A stretch of DNA of 35,444 nucleotides from Pseudonocardiales bacterium (GTDB lineage: Bacteria; Actinomycetota; Actinomycetes; Mycobacteriales; Pseudonocardiaceae). The DNA is taken from positions 1 through 35,444 of the forward strand of contig JAFAWY010000123.1 in the NCBI GenBank assembly GCA_019241525.1, given 5' to 3'. Below are positions 7,865 to 15,260 of this stretch, piece by piece; within the stretch, counting starts at the first letter, position 1; each line of letters opens with the position of its first letter. The position numbers were made by a program, and so were the translations under genes. The notes beneath the pieces were generated by a model. It was not told where the DNA came from. It was given only the letters and a program-made list of their open reading frames with translations, and ran no database searches.

Positions 7865-9088
7865 ATGGCCGGAATCCTGGCAGGTATGCGCGTGGTGGAG
7901 GGCTCGGCGTTCGTGGCGGCGCCGTTGGGTGGGATGACCCTTGCTCAACTCGGTGCCGATGTCATCCGCTTTGATCCGATCGGCGGCGGGCTCGACGCCC
8001 ACCGCTGGCCGGTCACCGCGGAGGGGAAGAGCCTGTTCTGGGCTGGTTTGAACAAGGGCAAGCGTTCGATCGCAGTCGACATGCGATCGCCGCAAGGCCG
8101 GCAACTGCTCGTCGACCTGATCACTTCGCCGGGTGATGACGCGGGGCTGTTTTTGACTAACTTTCCAGCTGCGGGCTGGTTGAACTACCCCGCCTTGGCG
8201 TCCCGGCGCCCTGATTTGATCATGATGAACATCGTGGGCAACCCGGACGGATCCTCTGCCGTCGACTACACGATCAACCCCGCCACCGGCTTCGCTTGGA
8301 CCACAGGACCGGATGCCCTTGCGACCCCGGTCAACCACCTGCTGCCAGCTTGGGACGTCGTCACCGGCACCTTGGCCGCCACCGGCCTGCTGGCCGCCGA
8401 ACGTAAGCGGCGGATCACCGGGACCGGCCAGTTCATCCGGCTTGCCCTCGCCGATGTGGCCATGGCCACCGTCGGCCATCTCGGCTACCTCGCCGAAGTA
8501 CAGATCAACAACACTGAACGGCCCCGGTATGGCAACTACCTGTATGGCGCATTTGGGTGTGACTTCCCCACCAAGGATGGCAAGCGGGTCATGGTCGTCG
8601 GGCTGACACCGCGGCAGTGGCGCAGCCTGGTGACGGCCGTCGGGATCGGTGACGCCTGCGCTCAGATCGAGAAACTACTCAGCGTTGACCTGTCCAAGGA
8701 GGGTGATCGTTTTGCCGCGCGCCATCTGATCGCCGCCCTCATCGAGCCCTGGGTTGGTAACCGGACACTGCGTGAAGTCGGCGAGATTTTCGATACACAT
8801 GACGTGTGCTGGGGGCCATACCAGACATTCGCGGAACTCGTTGCCAACGATCCCCGCTGCTCACCCGCCAACCCCATGTTCGCCAACGTCGAGCAGCCGG
8901 AAATAGGGACCTACCTCACGCCTGGCTCGCCGATCGAATTCTCCGCCGACGACCGGATCCCGCCTGCGCCCGCACCCCGACTCGGCCAGCACACCGATGA
9001 GGTTCTTGGTCAGATTCTCGGCTTGTCAGCTGCAGAAATTGGTCGGCTCCATGACGATGGTGTCGTCGCCGACGCCATCGCTGGCTAA
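7865..9088 (+). CDS. mct: Class III CoA-transferase, probable mesaconyl-CoA C1-C4 CoA transferase
   Basis: The product is 407 aa from an ATG with GGGAGG upstream. It is a CaiB/BaiF (formyl-CoA transferase type) enzyme. The opening block VVEGSAFVAAPLGG, then TLAQLGADVIRFDPIGGGLD, RWPVT, SLFWAGLNKGKRS and NPMFA-VEQP-IG-YL-PGSP closely match, from memory, the Chloroflexus mesaconyl-CoA C1-C4 CoA transferase. That enzyme moves CoA between the two carboxyls of mesaconate within one molecule in the 3-hydroxypropionate bicycle. The catalytic Asp of the superfamily aligns with Asp164 in PAWDVVTG. Its partner hydratase lies 11 bases upstream. A citramalyl-CoA or methylmalyl-CoA lyase, needed to complete either route, is not in the window. 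An intermolecular CoA-transferase role remains possible. Confidence 0.8.
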   Translation: MAGILAGMRVVEGSAFVAAPLGGMTLAQLGADVIRFDPIGGGLDAHRWPVTAEGKSLFWAGLNKGKRSIAVDMRSPQGRQLLVDLITSPGDDAGLFLTNFPAAGWLNYPALASRRPDLIMMNIVGNPDGSSAVDYTINPATGFAWTTGPDALATPVNHLLPAWDVVTGTLAATGLLAAERKRRITGTGQFIRLALADVAMATVGHLGYLAEVQINNTERPRYGNYLYGAFGCDFPTKDGKRVMVVGLTPRQWRSLVTAVGIGDACAQIEKLLSVDLSKEGDRFAARHLIAALIEPWVGNRTLREVGEIFDTHDVCWGPYQTFAELVANDPRCSPANPMFANVEQPEIGTYLTPGSPIEFSADDRIPPAPAPRLGQHTDEVLGQILGLSAAEIGRLHDDGVVADAIAG

Positions 9089-9239
9089 GGACCGCGCAGA
9101 GAGCTGAGCTGTGCGCCGAACCCCGTTGCGTTCATTCCTGCTTCATCCCGGACAACGACCAGCAGGTGTTCTTCTCTTTCTCAAGTCGATTAGGTTGCCT
9201 GGGTTCGTTCGCGGTGACTCTCAACCCCTAACGATCGAC

Positions 9240-9440
9240 CTACCGTGGCGGATCCTGCTTACCCAACCGCTGCTTGAGCATGTCGGCACCCTTGGCGATC
9301 TGGTCTGAGTACTTGCCGCGAGTCCTCTTGTCAGCGAAGTCCCCTACCTTGTCGATGCCCTGCTCAACTTTGTCCGGATGCTGGGCCAGCACATCTTGGG
9401 CCTTCTTCTTCAGCTCGTTGAACTTGTCACCAATGCCCAT
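9240..9440 (-). CDS. Rv0909/MT0933-type antitoxin-like small protein
   Basis: The product is 66 aa from an ATG at 9440 with GGAGGAG upstream. It is highly charged and helical: MGIGDKFNELKKKAQDVL, then HPDKVEQGIDKVGDFADKRTRGKYSDQI. The pattern DKVE-GIDK-G-F-D-RT-GKY is that of the MT0933 antitoxin family (Rv0909 of M. tuberculosis, partner of toxin Rv0910). No Rv0910-like SRPBCC toxin gene is adjacent; the next gene downstream on this strand is absent and the upstream neighbour is an ABC transporter. Many family members stand alone and may be stress proteins rather than antitoxins. Confidence 0.8.
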   Translation of the reverse strand: MGIGDKFNELKKKAQDVLAQHPDKVEQGIDKVGDFADKRTRGKYSDQIAKGADMLKQRLGKQDPPR

Positions 9441-9555
9441 GAGTTCTCCTCCCCGTCGACGAAGCAGGTTCCTCGTCTGTTACCCGCGATCAGGTGGTGA
9501 TCCGCGCAGCACCACCGACAATAACCCGGCTGGGGCCAATGACGGCGGCGAGGGC

Positions 9556-10611
9556 TCACGCGGGTGGGTTCACACAGCTGGGCTGGAGAATCGCCTGCAC
9601 GTGAGGGTCGTTGATGTTGTCCTTGGTGACGAAGGCAACGCCGGTGTCCTCGCTCGATGCCACCTGGCCGGTGCGTACTGTCTGCATCATCGCGTTGACT
9701 GAGTCGAAGCCCATCCGGAACGGGTTCTGCACAATCAGCGCGGTGATTGCTCCTGACGTGACTCCCTTGACCTCGTCCGGTGACGCATCCCAGCCGATCA
9801 GTTTTACCTTCCCAGCCTTTCCCGCTTGGTTCAGCGCGTTGGTGGCGCCAACCACTCCGGGCTCATTCGCCGCGAAAATCCCGTCCAGGTTGGGGTTGGC
9901 GGTCAGGATGTTCTCGGTGACCGACAGTGCGGTGTTGGGGTCGCTGCTGCTGGATTGCTCGGCCACCAACGTCAGGTTCGGGTGCTTTGCAAGTCCCTCC
10001 TTGAATCCTTTGGTGCGTTGGTCGTTGGTCACTGTTCCGGGCTGAAACGGGATGAAGGCGACTTTGTGCGCGCCTGGCCCCAGCGCATCGGCGAGCAGGT
10101 CAGCCGCCTTTCGGGCGGCCGCGATGTTGTCCGTGGCGAAAACCGGCACGTTACTCGGTTGAGGGTTCGTTCCAGAATCAATATTGATCACTGGCACATC
10201 CCGGCTCAGTGCATCCTGGGTGACTTGGGCGAGCACCTTCGCGTCAGTGGCCGCATACACCAGCCCATCAACCTGCCGGGTCAAGAAGTTCTGCAGCAGA
10301 TTGACTTGGCCGGTGACGTCGGTCTCCGCGGTGACGCCGTCCCACTGAAGTTTCACATCAGTCATCTTCGACGCCGCACACTGGGCGCCCTTGCGGACGC
10401 TGTCCCAGAAGTCGAAGCCGACGGCCTTGGGCACAACGGCAACGGTGATGGGGCCGCTGGACTTGACTTTCGGGCCCCCAGAAGGGCCCGAACCGGGGAC
10501 GGTAACCGCGGAACAAGCCGCGGCGAGCACGATTGCAGCAGTACAACCCACGGACACCGACAACCTGACCCGCATGGCGCTCGCCTTTCTGATTCTCATG
10601 AGATTGGTCAT
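9556..10611 (-). CDS. Sugar ABC transporter substrate-binding lipoprotein
   Basis: The product is 351 aa from an ATG at 10611 with GGAGA upstream. A basic start (MTNLMRIRK), a hydrophobic core and the lipobox LAAAC (Cys33) mark a lipoprotein anchored on the outer face of the membrane. The mature part has the type I periplasmic-binding fold of ribose-type proteins: ITVAVVPKAVGFDFWDSVRKG, then VDGLVYAATDAK, VPVINIDSG, DQRTKGFKEGL, NLDGIFAANEPGVVGA and VKLIGWDASPDEV. It should capture a sugar or polyol and deliver it to the permease encoded 22 bases upstream. The ligand cannot be deduced. It is the third gene of the importer operon. Confidence 0.88.
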   Translation of the reverse strand: MTNLMRIRKASAMRVRLSVSVGCTAAIVLAAACSAVTVPGSGPSGGPKVKSSGPITVAVVPKAVGFDFWDSVRKGAQCAASKMTDVKLQWDGVTAETDVTGQVNLLQNFLTRQVDGLVYAATDAKVLAQVTQDALSRDVPVINIDSGTNPQPSNVPVFATDNIAAARKAADLLADALGPGAHKVAFIPFQPGTVTNDQRTKGFKEGLAKHPNLTLVAEQSSSSDPNTALSVTENILTANPNLDGIFAANEPGVVGATNALNQAGKAGKVKLIGWDASPDEVKGVTSGAITALIVQNPFRMGFDSVNAMMQTVRTGQVASSEDTGVAFVTKDNINDPHVQAILQPSCVNPPA

Positions 10612-10633
10612 GGCATCTCCGATCAAGGCCCAA

Positions 10634-11623
10634 TCATCGCGCTGCCGCCCGTCGCCGCCGGTACTGATCCCAGAACACGGCAATCCAGATAATTATCCCG
10701 ATGATGATCTGCTGATAAAAAGTATTGATATCCAGGAGCACAGACCCGTTGCGAATCAATGCAATTAACAGGGCACCCAGCAGGGTTCCGACGACCGTGC
10801 CTTCACCGCCGAAAAGACTGGCGCCGCCAATCACGGTAGCGGCGATGACATCGAGCTCGAGGCCGATGCCAAAGTTCGGTTGTCCGGAGTTGACTCGGGA
10901 TGCGGCAATCATCCCTGCCAGACCCGCCATGGTGCCGGAAATAATGTAGACGATCGCGAGGTAACGTTTGACGGGAACGCCGGACAGCCGGGCAGCTTCC
11001 ACGTTCGAACCTATGGCGTACGCGTACCGCCCGAGTTTGGTGCGGGTCAGAATGAGGTGCCCGAGCACCGCGACGAGGACGAGAGTCAAAACGGGGATCG
11101 GCAGCGCGCCGAGCCTTCCTTGGCCAAGCACCTTGAACTCCGGAGGCGTACCGGAAACGGCGACGGAACCAGTGACGATGTACACGAGCCCGCGGGCCAC
11201 ACTGAGCATGCCGAGCGTTGCGATGAACGGTGCCATTCCTGCCTGGGTCACGAGCAAGCCGTTGACCATGCCGGCAACAGCTCCGATTGCCGTGCCACCG
11301 ATGATGGCCAGGGGAATCGCAACGCCGTAGTTCACCACCAGAAGTGCGCCAAGCACACCCGATAACGCGGCCACCGAGCCGACGGACAGATCGATCCCGG
11401 CAGTGATGATCACGATGGTCATGCCGATCGCAATGATCGCCACCACCGCTGACTGGACCCCAATATTGATCAAGTTGTTCGCAGTGATGAAGGCGTCGGA
11501 CGCCAACGATAGGTAGATGAAGAGCACCAATACGGTGCCGGCTGCCGCGAGCTGCGACACCACGGAACGGGCCCGGTGGCGCCACGTACCGGGCGACGGA
11601 ACGCGGCGCCCTTGCCATCCCAC
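10634..11623 (-). CDS. Sugar ABC transporter permease (RbsC type)
   Basis: The product is 329 aa. The GTG at 11623 is chosen because GGGAGG sits seven bases upstream and it follows the ATPase stop by 16 bases; a longer frame back to 11758 would overlap the ATPase gene and has no hydrophobic content. About eight to ten membrane helices are visible. Family marks include NLINIGVQSAVVAIIAIGMT, IITAGIDLSVGSVAAL, NGLLVTQAGMAPFIATLGML, YAIGSNVEAARLSGV and IGGASLFGGEGTVVG. As in the ribose/xylose/inositol family, it would form a homodimer channel driven by the tandem ATPase. Confidence 0.88.
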   Translation of the reverse strand: MGWQGRRVPSPGTWRHRARSVVSQLAAAGTVLVLFIYLSLASDAFITANNLINIGVQSAVVAIIAIGMTIVIITAGIDLSVGSVAALSGVLGALLVVNYGVAIPLAIIGGTAIGAVAGMVNGLLVTQAGMAPFIATLGMLSVARGLVYIVTGSVAVSGTPPEFKVLGQGRLGALPIPVLTLVLVAVLGHLILTRTKLGRYAYAIGSNVEAARLSGVPVKRYLAIVYIISGTMAGLAGMIAASRVNSGQPNFGIGLELDVIAATVIGGASLFGGEGTVVGTLLGALLIALIRNGSVLLDINTFYQQIIIGIIIWIAVFWDQYRRRRAAAR

Positions 11624-11639
11624 GTTTCGCCTCCCGATG

Positions 11640-13148
11640 TCAGCGCTGGAATCCCTTGCCGGTACCGGTAGCCAACTGCATGATCCGTTCTTCGGAGAAC
11701 TCGTCACGAGCCAGCTCACCGGCGATCCGTCCGGCTCGTAAGACCAGGATTCGATCACACATGTTCAGTAGCTCCGGGAGGTAGGAGCTGATGATGACAA
11801 TCCCGCAACCCTGCGCGGCCAGCCGCCCGATCAGATCGAAGATCTCGGCTTTGGCGGCCACGTCGATGCCGCGCGCCGGCTCGTCGAAGAAGAGCACCTG
11901 GCTACGGGCTTCCAGCCACTTTGCCACCACGATCTTCTGCTGGTTGCCGCCGGACAGCGTGCGGACCCGGCTTTTTATCGAGGGCGCCTTGATGCCCAGT
12001 TGGTTTCCCCACGACTGCGCGATCTTTCGCTCGGCCGGCAAGTCGATCATACGAAGGCGAAGTGGAATGTTCGCCAGGGTGATGTTCTGATCCACTGGTA
12101 GGGCCATGGCGAGACCCTCGGCCTGGCGGTCCTCTGTCAGGTAGCCGAGCCCGGCCGCGATGCCCTGCCGTGCCGAGCGCAGGTTTACCTTGCGGCCGCG
12201 CACACTGACGCGTCCGGCGTCGGGGATGTCGGCACCGAAGATGGCTCGAGCTAGCTCTGTACGGCCAGCTCCGACCAGACCGGCGAACCCGACGATCTCG
12301 CCGGACCGTACGTCGACACTGCAGTCCACGAGATCGACCACCTTGCCTCGCCGGCAGATGCCGTCCGCGCTGAGCAGGATGTCTCCGACCTCGACGTCCG
12401 GTTTGGGGTAGAGGTCGCCGATATCGCGCCCGACCATCAGCCGGATCAGGTGTTGCGGTGACGCCTCCGCGGCCGGCAGCGTCTGAACGACCCTGCCATC
12501 GCGCAGCACGGTGACCCGGTCGGCGAGGTGAGCGACCTCGTCGAGGCGATGCGAGATATACACGATGGTGATGCCGCACCCCTTCAGCTCCGCGATCACC
12601 GTGAACAGATCATCGATCTCTGCCTCGGTGAGCATCGTGGTCGGTTCGTCCATGATCACCACTCGCGGATTCCCGTTGAGTGCCTTCGCGATCTCGACAC
12701 GCTGGCGGTCGGCGATCGGGAGGGTGCCCACCGCCCGGGCCGGGTCGACTGTGAGGTTCACCCGGGCCAGCAGCGACCTGGCGCGCCTGCGGTCGGCTCG
12801 GCGCGACAGCACTCCCCACCGGCTCGATTCGTCGCCGAGGCACAGATTTTCCGCTACGGACAGGTGCGCAGCCAGCGCGAGCTCCTGGTGCACCATCGAC
12901 ACGCCCAGCACTAGCTGGGCGAAGCGTGGTCCGCGAAAGGCGACCGGCTTGCCGTCCACGCGAATCACACCCTCGTCCGGTCGCTCGACCTGTGCCAGCA
13001 GCTTCATCAGGGTGGATTTGCCAGCGCCGTTCTCACCGACGACGACGTGGACCTCGCCTGGCAGTACGGTCAAGCTGACCTGGTCGACGGCGAGCACCCC
13101 TGGGTAGCGCTTGGAAACCTCGTGCATCTCCAACAAGGGCTCGGCCAC
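11640..13148 (-). CDS. Sugar ABC transporter tandem ATPase (RbsA/XylG/MglA type)
   Basis: The product is 502 aa, starting at GTG 13148, with two ATPase halves in one chain. The first has Walker A GENGAGKST (about 39-47), a signature region LPIADRQRVEIAKAL and Walker B VVIMDEPT. The second has the degenerate P-loop GLVGAGRTEL typical of this family, the canonical LSGGNQQK and FFDEPARGIDV. It hydrolyses ATP to drive uptake through the permease encoded next. It is the first gene of a three-gene minus-strand operon, transcribed away from the PASTA gene. The shared intergenic region (13149-13384) carries repeated GACGATCA half-sites that could control it. No sugar kinase or regulator is present to reveal the substrate. 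Confidence 0.88.
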   Translation of the reverse strand: MAEPLLEMHEVSKRYPGVLAVDQVSLTVLPGEVHVVVGENGAGKSTLMKLLAQVERPDEGVIRVDGKPVAFRGPRFAQLVLGVSMVHQELALAAHLSVAENLCLGDESSRWGVLSRRADRRRARSLLARVNLTVDPARAVGTLPIADRQRVEIAKALNGNPRVVIMDEPTTMLTEAEIDDLFTVIAELKGCGITIVYISHRLDEVAHLADRVTVLRDGRVVQTLPAAEASPQHLIRLMVGRDIGDLYPKPDVEVGDILLSADGICRRGKVVDLVDCSVDVRSGEIVGFAGLVGAGRTELARAIFGADIPDAGRVSVRGRKVNLRSARQGIAAGLGYLTEDRQAEGLAMALPVDQNITLANIPLRLRMIDLPAERKIAQSWGNQLGIKAPSIKSRVRTLSGGNQQKIVVAKWLEARSQVLFFDEPARGIDVAAKAEIFDLIGRLAAQGCGIVIISSYLPELLNMCDRILVLRAGRIAGELARDEFSEERIMQLATGTGKGFQR

Positions 13149-13281
13149 AATGGCGCCACCAATCGCCTCCGTCAGCGAGCGGGTCGATCACCGACTTTGC
13201 CGGGCCCCGTCCCAAGTGGCCACCCGGCTTGCTCCATCCAGGTGATAATTTAATCCTTGAGTAGTCACCTGTTGGCCTTTT

Positions 13282-13366
13282 GACGATCAAACATTTATCA
13301 ACGCGGACTTGCGGGACAGTCTCGCATCACGTAGGTGTTGTGATCGTCTGCTGAGACGATCACAAC
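13282..13366. promoter_or_regulatory. Operator-like repeats between importer operon and PASTA gene
   Basis: A perfect inverted repeat, GTTGTGATCGTCT at 13337-13349 and AGACGATCACAAC at 13354-13366 with a 4-base spacer, ends 18 bases before the PASTA gene start. The core GACGATCA occurs a third time at 13282-13289, within TTTGA-CGA-TCAAA. Three copies of one 8-mer in 85 bases in a divergent promoter region suggest binding sites for a dimeric regulator. The long stem could also form an mRNA hairpin just before the ribosome binding site. Confidence 0.55.
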
Positions 13367-13384
13367 GGTTGACGGGGGGCAACC

Positions 13385-14440
13385 ATGCTTGAGCGAAAGC
13401 CGGTCGGCAAGCAATTGCTACGGCGTTTCCAGTTGCCGGTTAATTTAGGCACTGGCGTCTTCGGTGCGTTTATTCTGGCCATTGTGACGCTCTTTGTTGT
13501 GGCCGTCTTATGGGCCGCTCAAGGGCAATCACCGGTAGAGGTTCCGGTACTTGCGGGCTTGCCGAGAAGCCAGGCCGAGGCGCTGCTCAAAAACATGGGG
13601 TTAAGCGTTCGCGCAACCTCGGACGAGGTTTCTTTGCAGCCGGCGGGAACGGTACTGCGGACCAATCCCGCAGCCGGCGTGCAGCTTGATCCGGGTGCGG
13701 GCGTGAGCCTGGTGCTTGCCATTGCAGGTGCTTCGGGCATGGCGCCTGGAAATGCGGATATGGCGCCCGCACCAGTAGCCGCCCCGGCCCAGCAACCGGC
13801 CCCCGTTGCCATACCCGCGCCAGTCCAGCTGCCGGCTGCGGTGGTGGTTCCGGCACCCGTGCAGAGACCGGCTCCTCTGGTGGTGTCACCCCCGGTAGTG
13901 GTGCCACCCCCGGTGGTGGTGCAACCGCCGCCTCCGGCGCTACGGCAGGTCCCTGACGTGGTTGGTGCGGACCGGGTGCAGGCGGCACGGGCACTGCGCG
14001 ACGGAGGTCTGTTGGTGGGGTCGGTGACAGAGGAGGTCTCGAACCAGCCGGCGGGAACGGTGGTGCGGACCAATCCCAAAGCAGGTGCCGCGGTCTGGCC
14101 GGGCAGCTCGGTCGACCTGATCGTCGCCAAACGTGGCGACCAGGTGAAGGTACCCAATGTGGTCAATATGGACCGGGCGTCGGCGGCGCGGCTGCTGCGT
14201 GATGCGGGGCTGTCAGTGGGCTCGGTCACGGAGGTGGTGGTCACCAACCAGCCGGCGGGCAGAGTGCTGCGGACTGACCCGGCGGCCGGTACTGCGGTCC
14301 ACCGTGGCAGTGCTGTCAACCTCGTGGTGACAGCAAAGGCATCCCCGGAGAAGTCCCCGGGCTCGGGCAATAAGTCAAACCAAAACCCGAAGACCGAAGA
14401 TGCGGACGGCCGCACTACGACCATGCAACACGGGCATTAG
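13385..14440 (+). CDS. Membrane-anchored protein with three PASTA domains and no enzyme domain
   Basis: The product is 351 aa from ATG 13385, with a GGGGGG binding site nine bases upstream. The order is a short basic cytoplasmic tail (1-24), one membrane helix (about 25-46), PASTA 1 (about 51-113, VPVLAGLPRSQAEALL), a Pro/Val/Ala-rich linker (118-187), PASTA 2 (about 188-250), PASTA 3 (about 253-318) and a hydrophilic tail. All three repeats share QPAG-V-RT-P-AG. PASTA domains bind peptidoglycan fragments or beta-lactams in Ser/Thr kinases such as PknB and in penicillin-binding proteins. Here neither partner domain exists, so it could be a wall sensor, scaffold or anchor; that is inference. 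It converges on the metallo-beta-lactamase gene with only six bases between stops. Confidence 0.82.
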   Translation: MLERKPVGKQLLRRFQLPVNLGTGVFGAFILAIVTLFVVAVLWAAQGQSPVEVPVLAGLPRSQAEALLKNMGLSVRATSDEVSLQPAGTVLRTNPAAGVQLDPGAGVSLVLAIAGASGMAPGNADMAPAPVAAPAQQPAPVAIPAPVQLPAAVVVPAPVQRPAPLVVSPPVVVPPPVVVQPPPPALRQVPDVVGADRVQAARALRDGGLLVGSVTEEVSNQPAGTVVRTNPKAGAAVWPGSSVDLIVAKRGDQVKVPNVVNMDRASAARLLRDAGLSVGSVTEVVVTNQPAGRVLRTDPAAGTAVHRGSAVNLVVTAKASPEKSPGSGNKSNQNPKTEDADGRTTTMQHGH

Positions 14441-14446
14441 GAACCG

Positions 14447-15124
14447 TTACCAGCCCCGGGCGCGCCACTCCTCGAGATGTGGTCGCTCGGCACCAAGCGT
14501 GGAGTCATTGCCGTGCCCGGGGTAAAACCACGTCTCGTCGGGCAGCTCGCCGAACACCCGCACTGTCAGGTCGTTCATCAGGCCGGCGAAGTCCGCCGGG
14601 TTGGTGGTCCGTCCGGGCCCACCAGGAAAAAGCGAGTCGCCGGTGAACAGGTGCGGAGTGCCATCAGGGTCCCGGTACAGCAGAGCGATCGAGCCGGGGG
14701 TGTGCCCGCGCAGGTGGATGACGTCCAGTTCCACCTCACCGACCGTCACGGTATCCCCATGGTCAACCAGGCGATCTGGCGGCACCGGTAACTGCGGCGC
14801 GTCGATCGGGTGCGCGACGGTACGAGCCCCCGTCGCACCGGCCAGCGCACCGAGAGCCTGCCAGTGGTCCGCGTGCCGGTGGGTGGTCACGATCGTCCGC
14901 AGATCCGGACGGTCCGGACCATGACCCAGCAGATCCATCAGCCGCTCGGCGTCGTTGGCCGCGTCGATCAGTAACGCCTCGCCGGTGTCCGGGCAGACCA
15001 GTAGGTAGGCATTGTTGTCCATCGGTCCCACCGATACCTTGGTAATGCTCAGGGCGGGCAGCACCCGTCGCTGCGCCGCTCCGCCAGGTACCACTGCGCC
15101 GGTGTAGTCCTCAAGAATTTCCAC
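14447..15124 (-). CDS. Metallo-beta-lactamase-fold hydrolase (Rv1637c family)
   Basis: The product is 225 aa from the GTG at 15124 (MEILEDYTG); an in-frame TTG at 15160 would add 12 residues that I do not recall in homologues. The zinc site is complete: THRHADH (His82, His84, Asp86, His87), His141 in RGHTPGS, Asp163 in [10 protein letters not shown] and His204 in YPGHG. The layout is glyoxalase-II-like, and such enzymes hydrolyse thioesters or related small substrates; the true substrate is unknown. M. tuberculosis Rv1637c also lies beside uvrA, so the neighbourhood is conserved. It is divergent from uvrA with about 135 bases between. Confidence 0.85.
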   Translation of the reverse strand: MEILEDYTGAVVPGGAAQRRVLPALSITKVSVGPMDNNAYLLVCPDTGEALLIDAANDAERLMDLLGHGPDRPDLRTIVTTHRHADHWQALGALAGATGARTVAHPIDAPQLPVPPDRLVDHGDTVTVGEVELDVIHLRGHTPGSIALLYRDPDGTPHLFTGDSLFPGGPGRTTNPADFAGLMNDLTVRVFGELPDETWFYPGHGNDSTLGAERPHLEEWRARGW

Positions 15125-15260
15125 AGTCGCGACCGTAACGCGCTGGGGAGCCAGTCCCAAGTTTCCCAGACGTCACTCCAGCGTCACGCCAGGACCGCTG
15201 CGTCCGCGACTGTCGGTACTCCCGCATAGCATGGGTGCGGCTGTCTGCGAAGGGATAACA

